Assembly (NCBI RefSeq): GCF_900112415.1
Contig: NZ_FOLV01000001.1
Span: 62,001-126,000 of the forward strand
Origin: Bacillus sp. 491mf
GTDB taxonomy: Bacteria > Bacillota > Bacilli > Bacillales > Bacillaceae_G
Direction of reading: 5' to 3'
DNA: 64,000 nt
The notes under the pieces were generated by a model that searched no databases, was not told the origin of the DNA, and was given only the letters and a program-made list of their open reading frames with translations. Below, piece after piece: positions 63,685-64,000 of the stretch; positions within the stretch are counted from its first letter, which is position 1; the number at the start of each line of letters is the position of its first letter. The position numbers and the translations under genes were made by a program.

Positions 63685-64000
63685 ATGGTGAGATATTGCG
63701 AGGAGTTAGAAAACCGAAATAAGTTTACGTTGAGTATACAACCTGCTTTATGGTCAGGGAGTATTGACAAAGATTTAGCTTATAAGCAATACATTCCTCG
63801 TATAGAAGTAGCGCTTACAGTGTGCAATGTGAAACAGCAATCTTCGTTTTCACGCAGTATTTATTATGGAATCCAAGATATAATTGCACTTCAAATTGAA
63901 GTGGATAATCAAGGAGAAGAGTCTGTTTCTCACATATGTGTTAGTCATATGATTAGAGATCAGTTATCGTATGTCCCCAATACTTTAACATCCGATAATG
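63685..64000 (+). CDS. DUF11-like repeat protein (5' part, cut by window edge)
   Basis: 105 codons from ATG 63685 (GGGGTGA upstream) to the window end. After KFTLSIQPALWSGSIDKD the sequence goes into a beta-domain: IIALQIEVDNQGEESVSHIC then VSHMIRDQLSYVPNTLTSDN. The pattern of V/I-x-N-x-G ... L-x-Y/F-V-P-x-T/S matches the DUF11 conserved repeat of surface proteins in the B. cereus group. No signal peptide is visible. Confidence 0.65.
   Translation, partial: MVRYCEELENRNKFTLSIQPALWSGSIDKDLAYKQYIPRIEVALTVCNVKQQSSFSRSIYYGIQDIIALQIEVDNQGEESVSHICVSHMIRDQLSYVPNTLTSDN

Overview
The window is a 64 kb chromosomal segment of a low-GC, endospore-forming Firmicute. Gene content and order (spoVA operon, ypuA, ppiB, ribT, ypuF, scpAB, nagAB-nagR, glcT-ptsGHI, methionine salvage, maltodextrin cluster, metE), the YjcZ-type small sporulation protein and two families of short interspersed repeats point to the Bacillus cereus group. 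The proteins look fairly diverged from my memory of the B. anthracis/B. cereus versions, so a divergent member such as B. cytotoxicus is possible, but the species cannot be fixed from this sequence alone. No rRNA, tRNA, CRISPR or prophage is seen. One IS3-family insertion sequence is present.

Layout: 1-2.9 kb is the 3' half of the spoVA operon (spore DPA channel). 3-10.4 kb is housekeeping: a HAD phosphatase, YpuA, a NUDIX hydrolase, PpiB, RibT, YpuF, ScpA/ScpB (condensin partners) and a ComEC-like secreted MBL hydrolase. 10.6-13.2 kb is nagA-nagB-nagR (amino-sugar catabolism) behind a NagR-type operator. 14.4-19.7 kb is glcT, then ptsG behind a GlcT antitermination leader, then ptsHI. 19.8-22.3 kb holds an array of five 20-bp repeats, a probable spore-coat gene and the IS3 element with a frameshifted orfA. 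22.5-27.5 kb is a nitroreductase, a PAS-GGDEF protein, a penicillin-binding-like serine hydrolase with a beta-hydroxyacid dehydrogenase, and small unknown genes.

27.8-33.6 kb is the methionine-salvage region: mtnW-mtnX-mtnB-mtnD behind a SAM riboswitch, mtnE, mtnU, and a second SAM riboswitch that no longer leads to a salvage gene. Fifteen codons that resemble the start of mtnK, broken by stops, follow it, so mtnK-mtnA appear to have been deleted here. The mtnD 3' end carries a short repeat inserted exactly at a TTTAT target, which replaces the stop codon and adds 19 residues.

33.6-43 kb is accessory: a YvrJ-like peptide, 3-hydroxybutyrate dehydrogenase, a compact cluster of a zinc metalloprotease-like protein with two small Asn-rich paralogous proteins, a NUDIX hydrolase, a thiolase, lipoproteins, a GNAT enzyme and an RDD protein. 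43-53.4 kb is the maltodextrin regulon: msmX, malL, a neopullulanase/maltogenic amylase, the mdxEFG transporter and the LacI-family MalR, with matching 16-bp operators before msmX, malL and mdxE. 53.4-64 kb holds PatA, a sensor kinase, a MerR-like coiled-coil protein, a NucA nuclease with its inhibitor Nin, cobalamin-riboswitch-controlled metE, a 14-TM drug exporter and the start of a DUF11-like repeat protein.

Two repeat families dominate the intergenic DNA. Family A has about 150-bp full copies and 7 recognisable copies. Family B has about 156-bp copies bounded by TTTAT/ATAAA, with 6 copies plus remnants, and resembles the published bcr1 element in length and target. One copy of each family carries extra DNA inside it. 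The clearest biological stories are the decay of methionine salvage, the repeat-altered MtnD C-terminus, the metalloprotease/Asn-rich cluster and the 20-bp tandem array.
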